Shown here one piece after another: positions 30,162-39,249 of a stretch of DNA of 64,000 nt. This DNA is from Murimonas intestini (GTDB taxonomy: Bacteria; Bacillota; Clostridia; Lachnospirales; Lachnospiraceae): positions 62,001 to 126,000 of the forward strand of contig NZ_JANKBI010000014.1 in the NCBI RefSeq assembly GCF_024622195.1. Reading direction: 5' to 3'. A program made the translations under genes and the position numbers. Numbering within the stretch: position 1 is the stretch's first letter; each line of letters begins with the position of its first letter. The notes beneath the pieces are model-generated. The model saw only the letters and a program-made list of their open reading frames with translations, was not told the origin of the DNA and did not search any database.

Positions 30162-31220
30162 TCACTGTGCCGTGTATGCCTTAAGGAAATCCACAAGGGC
30201 CTGCATCTCCTGGCCAGTCCCGATCGTGATGCGCAGGAAATTGTCTATCCTTGGCTTGTTAAAGTAGCGCACATATATCCTCTTCTGCTTTAATGCTTCA
30301 AATAAATCCCTGGCCAGATACTTTTCATGTGTCACAAATAAAAAGTTGGCGCAGGAATCTGCAAAATGAAAGCCCAGTTTTTTAAGCTCTCTCTTTGTCC
30401 ATTCCCTTGTCTGTATGATCTTCTCTGTAGTTTCCTGAAAATATGCTTCATCCTTCACTGCCTCCACACCCAGGACTAAGGCCGTCCTGTCCATGGTATA
30501 AGAATTGAAGGAATATTTCACGTCGTTTAAATATTTGATCAGGCTCTTATTTCCCATGGCAAAACCAATTCTCATGCCTGCCATGGAACGGGATTTTGAA
30601 AAGGTCTGCACAACAAGAAGATTGTCATATTTGTCAATCAGGCTCACAGCTGATTCTCCGCCGAAGTCGATATAGGCCTCATCCACGATCACAACCACGT
30701 CCTGATTCTGCTGTATGATATACTCAATATCTGTTAAATCCTGCGCTATCCCCGTGGGAGCATTTGGATTCGGAAATATGACTCCGCCGTTATATTTCTT
30801 ATAATTCTCTTTAACAATATTAAAATTCTCATCGAGAGGCTGGCATTCATACGGAATCCTGAGCAGGTCGGCCCAAACATCATAAAATGAATATGTAATA
30901 TCGGGGAACAGGATAGGCCTTCCTGAATGAAAGAAGGTCATAAATGCCATAGCCAGCACATCATCAGACCCCACTCCCACAAATACCTGATCCTCTTCAA
31001 GACCGTATCTCTCTGCCAGCGCCCCGGTCAGGTCTGAAGCTGCCGGATCAGGATAGAGGCGCAGCGCTTCTGCGTCCATCTCTCTGAGCGCCGAAGCCAC
31101 TCCCGGAGCAGGCGGATAAGGATTTTCATTTGTATTCAGCTTTATCATTCCCGGCTGATTCGGCTGTTCTCCCGGCACATACGGAACCACGGTCCTGACA
31201 TTCTTTTCCCATGCTTTCAT
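30162..31220 (-). CDS. hisC: Histidinol-phosphate aminotransferase
   Basis: A 352-residue fold-type I aminotransferase that converts imidazole acetol-phosphate to histidinol-phosphate with glutamate. 'KLNTNENPYPPAP' is the classic HisC N-terminal substrate motif. 'VFVGVGSDDVLAMAF' contacts PLP, 'FPNPNAPTGIAQ' and 'VDEAYIDFGGESA' hold the Asn and Asp, and the Schiff-base Lys is in 'TFSKSRSMAGMRIG'. It stands without other his genes, so it may also serve tyrosine or phenylalanine transamination. AAGGAG precedes the ATG, and only 10 nt separate it from the preceding aminotransferase gene. Confidence 0.92.
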   Translation of the reverse strand: MKAWEKNVRTVVPYVPGEQPNQPGMIKLNTNENPYPPAPGVASALREMDAEALRLYPDPAASDLTGALAERYGLEEDQVFVGVGSDDVLAMAFMTFFHSGRPILFPDITYSFYDVWADLLRIPYECQPLDENFNIVKENYKKYNGGVIFPNPNAPTGIAQDLTDIEYIIQQNQDVVVIVDEAYIDFGGESAVSLIDKYDNLLVVQTFSKSRSMAGMRIGFAMGNKSLIKYLNDVKYSFNSYTMDRTALVLGVEAVKDEAYFQETTEKIIQTREWTKRELKKLGFHFADSCANFLFVTHEKYLARDLFEALKQKRIYVRYFNKPRIDNFLRITIGTGQEMQALVDFLKAYTAQ

Positions 31221-31230
31221 GAAATTCTCC

Positions 31231-32421
31231 TTAGTTATTTATATATTCCTCTGCCAGCTTTCTAAAATAAGGCAGAGCTTTTTCGATAGTTTCATATGCA
31301 ACACAGTAGGCGATCCTGACATAGCCCGGGCAGGCAAAGGAGCTTCCCGGCACAATAAGGATATGGTACTTTTTAGCCGCCTCACAGAACGCCTTTTCAT
31401 CCTCCAGGGGTGACTTCACGAACAGGTAAAAGGCCCCTTCAGGCTTCACGCATTCATATCCCATCTCTGAGAGCCCGCTGTAGAGAAGCTTTCTGTTCCT
31501 GTCATAATACTCAATGTCCGTTGACGCCGAGGTACAGCGGGCCACAACCTTCTGGAAAAGAGAGGGAGCGTTGACAAATCCCAGTATCCTGTTGGCCACA
31601 TTGGCGGCAGCCCTCAGTTCTTCGCTGTCAGCAGCCTCATCCGGAATGACCAGGTAGCCTATCCTCTCTCCCGGCAGTGACAATGACTTGCTGTAGGAAT
31701 ACCCTACCACTGTATTGTCATAATACTTTGTCAAATATGGGACATTAAGGCCGTCATAGGCCAGCTCCCTGTATGGTTCATCAGCGATCAGATAAATATC
31801 TGTCCCGAATTCCTTCTGTTTATTATTCAGTATGTCCGCCATCCTTGTGATGGTTTCTTCTGAATAGATGACACCTGTGGGATTATTGGGAGTGTTGATG
31901 ATAACTGCCTTTGTCCTGCCATTTATCATCTCCTCAAATGCCGCCAGATCCGGCTGAAAATCAGGTGCGTGGGGAGGCACTGACCTTAAGATGCCGTCAT
32001 AATTTTCCACATAGCTTCTGTATTCTCCAAAATACGGTGCAAAGGTGATCACCTCATCCTGCGGATTTAAAATGGACTTTAAAATCACATTCAGGCCGCC
32101 TGCCGCACCTACTGTCATAAGGATATTCTCTGCGCCAAAGGCTGTCCCAAACCGTTCATTTAAGGATTCTGCTATCTGGGAGCGCACGCCTTCATACCCG
32201 GAATTATTCATATAACCGTGGACTTCCAATGGGTTTTCTTCTTTTAAAATAGCCTCTATGGCTTCCTTCACTTTTTCAGGCGGGGCTACATTTGGGTTGC
32301 CCAGACTGAAATCATAGACATTCTCCGCACCGTATACTGACGCCATCTTTTTGCCTTCCTCAAACATTGCCCTTATCGCTGAACTGTTCTTCACAAATCC
32401 CTTCATCTTATCTGCGATCAT
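31231..32421 (-). CDS. PLP-dependent aminotransferase (aspartate/aromatic type)
   Basis: This 396-residue class I/II aminotransferase starts with 'FVKNSSAIRAMFEEGKKMA', typical of a Clostridial subgroup annotated as aspartate aminotransferase-like. It has 'DFSLGNPNVAPP', 'VGAAGGLNVILKSILNPQDEV', 'INTPNNPTGVIYS', 'YLIADEPYRELAYDG' (Asp that pairs with the PLP nitrogen) and Lys in 'SYSKSLSLPGERIG'. The amino donor and acceptor are uncertain. AGAAGGAG precedes the ATG. It lies directly before hisC, and the two may be transcribed together. Confidence 0.88.
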   Translation of the reverse strand: MIADKMKGFVKNSSAIRAMFEEGKKMASVYGAENVYDFSLGNPNVAPPEKVKEAIEAILKEENPLEVHGYMNNSGYEGVRSQIAESLNERFGTAFGAENILMTVGAAGGLNVILKSILNPQDEVITFAPYFGEYRSYVENYDGILRSVPPHAPDFQPDLAAFEEMINGRTKAVIINTPNNPTGVIYSEETITRMADILNNKQKEFGTDIYLIADEPYRELAYDGLNVPYLTKYYDNTVVGYSYSKSLSLPGERIGYLVIPDEAADSEELRAAANVANRILGFVNAPSLFQKVVARCTSASTDIEYYDRNRKLLYSGLSEMGYECVKPEGAFYLFVKSPLEDEKAFCEAAKKYHILIVPGSSFACPGYVRIAYCVAYETIEKALPYFRKLAEEYINN

Positions 32422-32462
32422 CTTGCTCCTTCTTTCTTTTGTGGTAAATACACAGGTCCGCT

Positions 32463-32508
32463 AATTTTCTTACGGTCTGTGCAGAAAAGCACAGACCTGC
32501 TAAATATC
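32463..32508 (-). repeat. Dispersed repeat family 1, 5' module only
   Basis: On the minus strand: ATATTTAGCAGGTCTGTGC, a short loop, GCACAGACCGTAAGAAAAT. A 9-bp perfect stem (32474-32482/32489-32497) is kept. It overlaps the last codons and TAG stop of the DUF2156 gene at 32500. Confidence 0.8.
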
Positions 32509-33399
32509 TGCCTTTTGTGTAACAGTGCCCTTCTCGACTAAAAATGCAGGATGGTAGGAGAGCTTCGCCTGGCGCAGCCCTTCTTCGCCCACATCATCTT
32601 CTCTGTTCACATACTGATAATCCATGCACTCATGCTGTACAAACTGCTGATTGATCATCGTATACGCCCCCTGGATATCAGACATGGCCTTCTCTATGTG
32701 GACTACCATAGTGTCATCGCTGACCGGCTCTCCCACTGTGAAGGCCGCTACCTGCCCATTCACCCTCAGCACGCCTCCGCAGAATCCCAGCTCTTTATAA
32801 AGCCTCAGGGAATTCAGCGCCACGCACATCTCGGCATTTTTCTCCCGGTCTGCCTCGCAGCCGTTTTCCCTGCGCCATAAAAGCGCCATCTGGAAACAGT
32901 CCTCAACATTTTCGTCATTCAACGGCTCATAGCTCCAGTCAGGATACATACGCTTAAATTTATTAATATGGTTTTTCTTGCCGTGATATTTTTTTCCGGA
33001 GAGACTGGCCAGCTTCTCAGCTTCATATACATAGTCAGCATCATCCCTGTCATACTCTATCTCAAACCTGCCGGGATAAAGTTCTTCCAGGATATCAAAC
33101 TGCCCGGGTGTCACCATGTGCAGCTTAAATTCTGCGCCTCTTTCTTTTGCATGATTTATCAGTGTCTCCAGTGCTGCCTTCACCCCTTCCCTTCTCCCTA
33201 TGGGAAATGAGTAGGAGGTCTCATCCGCGCTCTGAAAGATGAGCATATCTTCCACAACAGCAAATTTAACTTTATAGTGGCAGGACCACAGATAAATATT
33301 TCCAAAAGTAAGTTCGCAGCTTCTGGACTGCTGCAGTGACAGATAGTGTTTGATCAGCTCTCTGTCTTCTAATACGGGTTTCTTAAATTGTATCTCCAT
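32500..33399 (-). CDS. DUF2156 protein (lysyl-tRNA-type transferase fold)
   Basis: The 299-residue protein has a double GNAT-like fold of the DUF2156/MprF C-terminal type. The ATG at 33399 has GAGGAG upstream; the longer frame overlaps the ABC gene. Visible features include 'CELTFGNIYLWSCHYKVKFA' near the start, 'SGKKYHGKKNHINKFKRMYPDW' in the middle (family signature) and 'GAYTMINQQFVQHECMDYQYVNREDDVG' near the end. MprF relatives transfer aminoacyl groups from tRNA to lipids, but this soluble form has no membrane part, so its acceptor is unknown. It lies 13 nt after an ABC exporter gene, so the two are co-transcribed. Its last codons and stop are supplied by a dispersed repeat. Confidence 0.85.
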   Translation of the reverse strand: MEIQFKKPVLEDRELIKHYLSLQQSRSCELTFGNIYLWSCHYKVKFAVVEDMLIFQSADETSYSFPIGRREGVKAALETLINHAKERGAEFKLHMVTPGQFDILEELYPGRFEIEYDRDDADYVYEAEKLASLSGKKYHGKKNHINKFKRMYPDWSYEPLNDENVEDCFQMALLWRRENGCEADREKNAEMCVALNSLRLYKELGFCGGVLRVNGQVAAFTVGEPVSDDTMVVHIEKAMSDIQGAYTMINQQFVQHECMDYQYVNREDDVGEEGLRQAKLSYHPAFLVEKGTVTQKADI

Positions 33400-33412
33400 G
33401 TTCTCCTCTTTT

Positions 33413-35134
33413 CTATCTTCCCTTGTAAAGCTTTGCATAGGCCCCGTCCTTTGCAAGAAGCTCCGCATGGGTTCCTTCCTCTTCGATTCCATTTTCAGTC
33501 AGCACCAGGATACGTTCAGCATTTCTGATCGTGCTTAAGCGATGAGCGATAACGAATGTAGTCCTGTCCTTTGCCAGCTCCTCCAATGATTCCTGAACAA
33601 TCTTTTCACTCTCATTGTCAAGGGCTGATGTGGCCTCATCAAAAATTAGTATCGGCGGATTTTTCAAAAATACACGCGCAATTGATAATCTCTGCTTCTG
33701 TCCTCCTGAAAGCTTCGCACCGCGCTGCCCAATATCCGTCAGATACCCGTCCGGCAGGGACATGATAAAATCATGGGCATTGGCCCGTTTGGCCGCCACG
33801 ATGACCTCTTCATCTGTGGCATCCGGTTTCCCGTAGCGTATATTTTCCATAATATTTTCAGCAAACAGGTAAACATCCTGCTGCACGATCCCGATATGGT
33901 CTCTTAAATCCTTTAACTGAATCCTGCGGATATCCGTCCCGTCCAGAAGGATCCGTCCCTCCACCACATCATAGAATCTGGGGATCAGGCTGCAGAGTGT
34001 TGTCTTGCCTCCCCCTGAACTTCCCACAAGGGCCAGGTATTCACCGGAACGGACCTTTAAGTTCACGTGATTGAGGACCTTTTCTTTATTATCCTCATAG
34101 TGGAAGGAGACATTCTCAAATTCCACATCACCTTTTACATCTTTAAGGCTATCAGCCCCTGGTACATCAGCTATATCAGGCTCTATAGCCAGTATTTCCA
34201 GGAAACGTTCATATCCGGAATAGCCGTTCTGGAACTGTTCTGTAAAGTTGATAAGCTTTTTCACCGGCTCAGTAAAGTTATTAATATAGAGCAGGAAGGT
34301 GATCAGGTCAGCCACCGGCATCCCTTTTCCTGTGATCAGCACAGCTCCCACCACGAGCACTACAATAGTGATCAGAGTTGTCAGAGCCCCAAGCCCGGAA
34401 TTGTAGCTGCCCATGTACCAGTAGCTGCGCTTCTTGGACTCTACGAAACGGCTGTTGCCCTTTTTAAACTTCTCCATCTCCACTTCTTCATTGGCGAAGG
34501 ATTTTACTACCCTGATGCCTGAAAGGCTGTCCTCTATCTGTCCATTAATATCCGCGATCCTGGCCCTGTTCTCCTTGAAGGCCTTTTTCATTTTTTTATT
34601 CATAAAAAAGGCATACACGGCCATGACCGGCACAAGGGCAAAAGCAGCCAGCGCCAGGAACGGATTAATGCTCACTAATATGATGAGGGACCCCACTATT
34701 TTGATGACAGAGATCAGCAGATCCTCAGGTCCGTGATGGAGAAGCTCGCTGATGTCGAACAGGTCGCTTGTGACCCTCGACAGCAGCTGTCCAACCTTCT
34801 GATTGTCGTAAAAAGCAAATGACAGCTTTTGATAGTGGGAGAAAATCTCATTGCGCATGTCATGCTCAATATTAGCCCCCATGATATGGCCATAATAGGC
34901 AATATAGAAATTGCAGACAAATTCCAGGACTACCAGCCCCAGCATAACAGCCCCCAGCGTCAGGATCATCTTCAGGGGCTCAGGCATATAAACTACTTCA
35001 TTTGTGATATATCTCACAATTAAAGGGATAGCCAGCGTTACGCCGGCCCCCATGATTGCAAACAGCATATCAGACCAGAACAGTCCCTGATATGGTTTAT
35101 AATATGAAATTAATCTTTTCCATTTGTGTTCCAT
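33413..35134 (-). CDS. ABC exporter, fused membrane and ATPase domains
   Basis: A 573-residue half-transporter that should work as a dimer. It has six membrane helices in residues ~15-310, then a nucleotide-binding domain with Walker A 'GSSGGGKTTLCSL', Q-loop 'GIVQQDVYLFAENI', signature 'LSGGQKQR', Walker B 'ILIFDEATSALD' and H-loop 'VIAHRLSTI'. It matches the MsbA/YknU-like lipid or drug exporter group. The substrate is unknown. The ribosome binding site before ATG 35134 is weak. It is transcribed with the DUF2156 gene 13 nt downstream, which hints at a shared role in envelope lipid or drug resistance. Confidence 0.93.
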   Translation of the reverse strand: MEHKWKRLISYYKPYQGLFWSDMLFAIMGAGVTLAIPLIVRYITNEVVYMPEPLKMILTLGAVMLGLVVLEFVCNFYIAYYGHIMGANIEHDMRNEIFSHYQKLSFAFYDNQKVGQLLSRVTSDLFDISELLHHGPEDLLISVIKIVGSLIILVSINPFLALAAFALVPVMAVYAFFMNKKMKKAFKENRARIADINGQIEDSLSGIRVVKSFANEEVEMEKFKKGNSRFVESKKRSYWYMGSYNSGLGALTTLITIVVLVVGAVLITGKGMPVADLITFLLYINNFTEPVKKLINFTEQFQNGYSGYERFLEILAIEPDIADVPGADSLKDVKGDVEFENVSFHYEDNKEKVLNHVNLKVRSGEYLALVGSSGGGKTTLCSLIPRFYDVVEGRILLDGTDIRRIQLKDLRDHIGIVQQDVYLFAENIMENIRYGKPDATDEEVIVAAKRANAHDFIMSLPDGYLTDIGQRGAKLSGGQKQRLSIARVFLKNPPILIFDEATSALDNESEKIVQESLEELAKDRTTFVIAHRLSTIRNAERILVLTENGIEEEGTHAELLAKDGAYAKLYKGR

Positions 35135-35249
35135 GACTATTTTTATCCTGCTTCCGGCTGCCGGCTTATTCCGGCGGGCCAGAGTCTTTCCTTTTCATAT
35201 TTCCTGCTGCTGTACACACTCCGGGCACAAAGCAGCAGTTTCTTTGTTC

Positions 35250-36596
35250 TCAGTTCACTATAAGCCCCTGCTCCTTCATTACGTCAATGACCTGGTTTAC
35301 ATATTTTTCGCAGAGTTCATCATCAGCTGCCTCTACCATGACACGTATCACCGGCTCTGTGCCGCTCTCGCGCACAAGGATCCTTCCGTCATCTCCTAAA
35401 GAAGCGCCGACCTCCTCCACAGCCTTTACCACTGCCGGATTCTCTCTGGCTGTCTTCTTGTCAGCCACCCTGACATTCTTAAGCAGCTGGGGATATATCT
35501 TCACTTCTCCTGCCAGAGTTTCCAGGCTCTGCTTCTTTTCCGTGATCACTTCCATCACCATGAGGGATGTGAGGATACCGTCGCCTGTAGTAGCATGCTT
35601 GCTGAAGATAATATGTCCTGACTGCTCTCCGCCCAGGCAGTGTCCATTCTGGACCATATTCTCATATACATATTTATCACCTACGGCAGTCTTCTCGTAT
35701 TTGATGCCTGCCTTGTCACATGCTTTGTAAAGACCCAGATTTGACATGATCGTGGTAACGATCGTATCATTATTCAGTCTGCCCTCTTCTTTCAGATATT
35801 TACCGCAGACATACATGATGAGATCGCCATCGACCACATTTCCCCTGCCGTCTACTGCTATACATCTGTCTGCATCCCCGTCATAGGCAAATCCCAGATC
35901 AAGGCCCTTTTCCTTCACAAACTCCTGAAGCACATGGATGTGGGTGGACCCGCAGTCTGTATTGATATTTGTACCATTTGGCTCATTATTGATCACATAC
36001 GTCTTTGCCCCTAACGCGTCAAACACACTCTTTGCGATCGCTGAAGCGCTTCCGTTTGAACAGTCCAGGCCAATCCTGAAATTTTTGAAGGAACGTGTGG
36101 CCAGAGATATCAGATAACCGATATAACGGTTTCTGCCTGCCACAAAATCCACGGTACGGCCTATATTCTCTTTAGTAGCCAGAGGTATCTCTCCGAACTC
36201 TCCGTCTATATATGATTCTATTTTCTCTTCTACTTCCGCCTCCAGCTTCTGTCCCATTCCATTAATGACCTTGATGCCATTGTCGTAGAACGGATTATGG
36301 CTGGCTGAGATCATGATTCCGCAGTCGAACCCTTCCGTGCGCACTACATAAGAAACACTGGGGGTAGTTGTCACATGGAGCAGGAATGCATCCGCACCAG
36401 AAGCGGTCAGCCCTGCCACCAGGGAATATTCAAACATGTAGCTGCTGCGCCGTGTATCTTTGCCGATCACGATCTGGGCCTTGTGTTCTCTTCCATAATA
36501 CCATCCCAGGAAGCGTCCTACTTTATATGCGTGTTCAACTGTCAGGTCTACATTAGCCTCTCCGCGGAACCCGTCTGTTCCAAAATATTTTCCCAT
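35250..36596 (-). CDS. glmM: Phosphoglucosamine mutase
   Basis: This 448-residue enzyme converts glucosamine-6-phosphate to glucosamine-1-phosphate for peptidoglycan precursors. The N-terminus is 'KYFGTDGFRGEAN', the phospho-serine loop 'MISASHNPFYDNGIKV', the metal loop 'AYDGDADRCIAVD', the sugar loop 'GGEQSGHI' and the phosphate loop 'VRESGTEPVIRVM'. All key residues are present. AAGGAGACT precedes the ATG, and a strong promoter lies at 36683-36711. It is transcribed toward an ABC exporter gene 115 nt downstream. Confidence 0.97.
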   Translation of the reverse strand: MGKYFGTDGFRGEANVDLTVEHAYKVGRFLGWYYGREHKAQIVIGKDTRRSSYMFEYSLVAGLTASGADAFLLHVTTTPSVSYVVRTEGFDCGIMISASHNPFYDNGIKVINGMGQKLEAEVEEKIESYIDGEFGEIPLATKENIGRTVDFVAGRNRYIGYLISLATRSFKNFRIGLDCSNGSASAIAKSVFDALGAKTYVINNEPNGTNINTDCGSTHIHVLQEFVKEKGLDLGFAYDGDADRCIAVDGRGNVVDGDLIMYVCGKYLKEEGRLNNDTIVTTIMSNLGLYKACDKAGIKYEKTAVGDKYVYENMVQNGHCLGGEQSGHIIFSKHATTGDGILTSLMVMEVITEKKQSLETLAGEVKIYPQLLKNVRVADKKTARENPAVVKAVEEVGASLGDDGRILVRESGTEPVIRVMVEAADDELCEKYVNQVIDVMKEQGLIVN

Positions 36597-36682
36597 AATA
36601 TAGTCTCCTTATTCAATTACTCCAATGCCAGCTTCGCGCGCACACTGCAGCGCTCTGCCATTAAAAATTACATACATGTTCA

Positions 36683-36711
36683 ATTATACGATTGAAGTAT
36701 GAAAAATACAA
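36683..36711 (-). promoter_or_regulatory. Predicted promoter of glmM
   Basis: On the minus strand, TTGTAT (36711-36706), 17 nt and TATAAT (36688-36683). It starts transcription about 80 nt before the ATG. Confidence 0.75.
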
Positions 36712-36735
36712 TCTTTTTTTGCGCAGCCGGATTAC

Positions 36736-37053
36736 CTACAGTTTCTTTTTATACTCTGTCCCCCATGCCACCATGGCGTCTAAGACCGGCTTCAGGCTGT
36801 ATCCCGTATCCGTCAGAGTATATTCTACCCGGGGCGGCACCTCCGGATATACCTTGCGGCTCACAAGCCCGCTCTCCTCCATGGAGCGCAGATTTGACGT
36901 GAGCACCTTCTGAGAGATGCTGCCAATAGACTTTTTTAATTCTCCAAAGCGTTTTGTACCCCCCATAAGATCCCGGATGATAAGTACTTTCCATCTGTCA
37001 CTGATAAGCATCAGTGTCGTCTCCACCGGGCAGTCAGGTAACTTTTTTTCCAT
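36736..37053 (-). CDS. HxlR-family transcriptional regulator
   Basis: A 105-residue winged-helix regulator. The N-terminus 'DCPVETTLMLISDRWKVLIIRDLMGGTKRFGELKK' contains the conserved Cys of HxlR proteins, which in several members senses thiol-reactive electrophiles. The HTH is 'SIGSISQKVLTSNLRSMEESGLVSRKVY' with wing 'PPRVEYTLTDTG'. The adjacent divergent genes (macrodomain, sirtuin, flavoprotein) are candidate targets because they share the upstream region. That is inference from position only. No operon partner lies downstream. Confidence 0.9.
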   Translation of the reverse strand: MEKKLPDCPVETTLMLISDRWKVLIIRDLMGGTKRFGELKKSIGSISQKVLTSNLRSMEESGLVSRKVYPEVPPRVEYTLTDTGYSLKPVLDAMVAWGTEYKKKL

Positions 37054-37177
37054 AACAGGCCTCCATTTCTTTTATCCTGCATCATGTACAGTATCCAGAT
37101 GCGTGAACAGTATCCAATTGGTAACTACAGCACATAAAAGTGCTTACTTTACATTTTATCTATATAGAAATATTATT

Positions 37178-37309
37178 AAATTATCCAGCAGGTCTGTGCA
37201 TTTACTGCACTGACCATAAGAAAATGATTCAAGGGTGCAAAAATCCCATCGCCGAAGGCAATTTAAATTGATTTTTGCATGTAACTGTGAAGGTACTGAA
37301 TAGTTACAA
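37178..37309 (+). repeat. Dispersed repeat family 1, near full-length copy
   Basis: About 124 nt are nearly identical to the copy at 40969-41093, with a few substitutions and one single-base indel. It contains three foldable parts: GGTCTGTGCA/TGCACTGACC, a long TGCAAAAATC…GATTTTTGCA stem around ATCGCC-GAA-GGCAAT, and AACTGT…ATAGTT. It lies in the 342-bp divergent gap between hxlR and the macrodomain gene. The rest of that gap is AT-rich, with an ACGGAGG site before 37396 and no clear -35. Confidence 0.9.
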
Positions 37310-37395
37310 ATATTATATGGTTAAGAGCAGATAAAAACAAGGCGCAAATATAAGCCTTTGCACTTCATGATATATATAATACGGAGGTAAAAGAT

Positions 37396-38184
37396 ATGAA
37401 TACTCAGGAACAGCTGCTTTACATGATACAATATCTGATCCATGAAGATACAAAATACAGCAATCTGGAAATCCCTGATTCTATGGCGGAACAAAAGAAA
37501 CTGCTGCGCTCCCTGATGAATATACGTCCGCCCAGACCGGTCCCTGAAGAATTTTTAGAGGTACAGGACAGCTATCTGGGCAGTGAGCTGAAGCTTAAAA
37601 GACCTGTCACACTGGCGGAACTCTCCCCTGTCCAGGAGGGGATATATCTCTGGCAGGGAGATATCACAAGGCTTCAGGCAGATGCTGTTGTAAATGCCGC
37701 AAACAGTGCCCTTCTGGGCTGCTTCATCCCCTGCCACGGCTGTATCGATAATGCCATCCACTCCGCTGCCGGGGTCCAGCTCCGTCTGGAATGCCGCAGG
37801 ATCATGGAGGCGCAGGGGCACCCTGAAGCTGTTGGAACAGCCAGGATCACAAAAGCTTATAATCTGCCCTCCCGCTATGTGCTTCACACTGTCGGGCCTG
37901 TGATTCACGGGGAGCCTGACACAGAAGACTGTGCAGCACTGGCCTCCTGCTACCGTTCCTGCATGGAACTTGCTGCCGCATACAGGCTGGACAGTATTGC
38001 CTTCTGCTGCATTTCTACAGGGGAATTCCATTTTCCAAATGAAACTGCCGCCAGGATAGCCGTTGGGACAGTAAAAAAATATCTCCAGGAAAATAATTCT
38101 GAAACAGAGGTGATTTTTAATGTGTATAAAGACAGGGACTATGAAATCTACAGACATATACTCTCCGGGATTCTATCCATATAG
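37396..38184 (+). CDS. Zinc-type macrodomain protein-ADP-ribose hydrolase
   Basis: The 262-residue protein has a helical N-terminal extension (1-85) and a macrodomain: 'WQGDITRLQADAVVNAANSALLGCF', then 'CHGCIDNAIHSAAGVQL', 'ITKAYNLPSRYVLHTVGP' and 'AFCCISTGEFHFPNETAARIA'. The Cys/His cluster in 'GCFIPCHGCIDNAIH' is the mark of the class that uses zinc and pairs with class-M sirtuins. These enzymes remove ADP-ribose from protein side chains. GGAGG precedes the ATG. The sirtuin gene starts inside its 3' end (65-nt overlap), so the two are tightly coupled. It is the first gene of the operon and diverges from an HxlR regulator. Confidence 0.92.
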   Translation: MNTQEQLLYMIQYLIHEDTKYSNLEIPDSMAEQKKLLRSLMNIRPPRPVPEEFLEVQDSYLGSELKLKRPVTLAELSPVQEGIYLWQGDITRLQADAVVNAANSALLGCFIPCHGCIDNAIHSAAGVQLRLECRRIMEAQGHPEAVGTARITKAYNLPSRYVLHTVGPVIHGEPDTEDCAALASCYRSCMELAAAYRLDSIAFCCISTGEFHFPNETAARIAVGTVKKYLQENNSETEVIFNVYKDRDYEIYRHILSGILSI

Positions 38185-39070
38185 TACTTTAGATAAGCTG
38201 CGGGAGGCATTAAACAATGCGGAGGCCATCATTATCGGCGCAGGTGCCGGTCTTTCTGTCTCCGCAGGTTTTACCTATAAAGGTGAACGCTTCGATAAAT
38301 ACTTCCATGATTTCGCAGAAAAATATGATTTTCATGATATGTATTCCGGCGGTTTCTATCCATATAAGACCCTGGAGGAACATTGGGCCTACTGGAGCCG
38401 ATACATATACATCAATCGTTACATGACGGCTCCTAAACCTGTTTATGATAATCTTTATAAATTGGTAAAGGGCAGAGACTACTTTGTGCTGACTACTAAT
38501 GTGGATCATTGTTTTCAGAAAGCCGGTTTTGATAAGCACAGGTTATTCTACACACAGGGCGATTATGGCTTATTTCAATGCAGCGAGCCCTGTCATCATG
38601 AAACCTATGAAAATATGGATTTGATTTGCCGGATGATTGAAGCGCAAGGCTATGCAGTGGATGGGGATGGTTTACTGATCTTGCCAGAAGGAAGGACACC
38701 AAAGATGACGGTTCCTTCTGAATTAATTCCTCACTGCCCCAAGTGCGGAAAACCTATGATGATGAATCTTCGTACAGACAGAACCTTTGTGGAGGATGCA
38801 GGCTGGCATCAGGCGTCAGACCGGTATTTTAATTTTCTGAGCAGCCACCAGGACATGAAGACAGTCTTCCTGGAGGCAGCAGTCGGATATAATACCCCAT
38901 CCATAGTGAAGTACAGCTTTTGGCGTATGACGCACGAATGGAAAAATGCAGTGTATGCCTGCCTGAATTATGGAGAGGCTTATGCTCCGGAAGAAATTCA
39001 AAAGAAGTCTATCTGTATCAATGGCGACATCGGTGTAATTTTAGATAAACTGGTTTTAGATAATGTATAG
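38120..39070 (+). CDS. Class M sirtuin (SirTM), probable protein ADP-ribosyltransferase
   Basis: The 316-residue protein has a Sir2 Rossmann core: 'AEAIIIGAGAGLSVSAGFTYKG' binds NAD+, and 'YFVLTTNVDHCFQKAGF' replaces the TQNxDxL motif of deacetylases. The usual catalytic His region reads 'LFYTQGDYGLFQC', without that His. The zinc module is 'QCSEPC…HCPKCGKP'. These changes define SirTM enzymes, which ADP-ribosylate proteins instead of deacylating. In Streptococcus and Staphylococcus the target is a lipoylated GcvH-like protein encoded beside it; none is visible here. GAGGTG lies 8 nt before ATG 38120, and the gene overlaps the macrodomain hydrolase that should reverse its mark. Confidence 0.9.
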   Translation: MCIKTGTMKSTDIYSPGFYPYSTLDKLREALNNAEAIIIGAGAGLSVSAGFTYKGERFDKYFHDFAEKYDFHDMYSGGFYPYKTLEEHWAYWSRYIYINRYMTAPKPVYDNLYKLVKGRDYFVLTTNVDHCFQKAGFDKHRLFYTQGDYGLFQCSEPCHHETYENMDLICRMIEAQGYAVDGDGLLILPEGRTPKMTVPSELIPHCPKCGKPMMMNLRTDRTFVEDAGWHQASDRYFNFLSSHQDMKTVFLEAAVGYNTPSIVKYSFWRMTHEWKNAVYACLNYGEAYAPEEIQKKSICINGDIGVILDKLVLDNV

Positions 39071-39249
39071 GTTGAAAAATAGACAGCCCTATTGCATTTA
39101 TGTCACGAAGGTATATACTATTTGCAACAGGGCTGGAGTAGAAACTTTGGACAGCCAACGTCGGAGCAGAAAACTGTTGACATACTGCCTGGCAGGTTAA
39201 CCGATGCGAATCAGCCGTAATGGACAGAATATATAAAAGGAGTCTACAC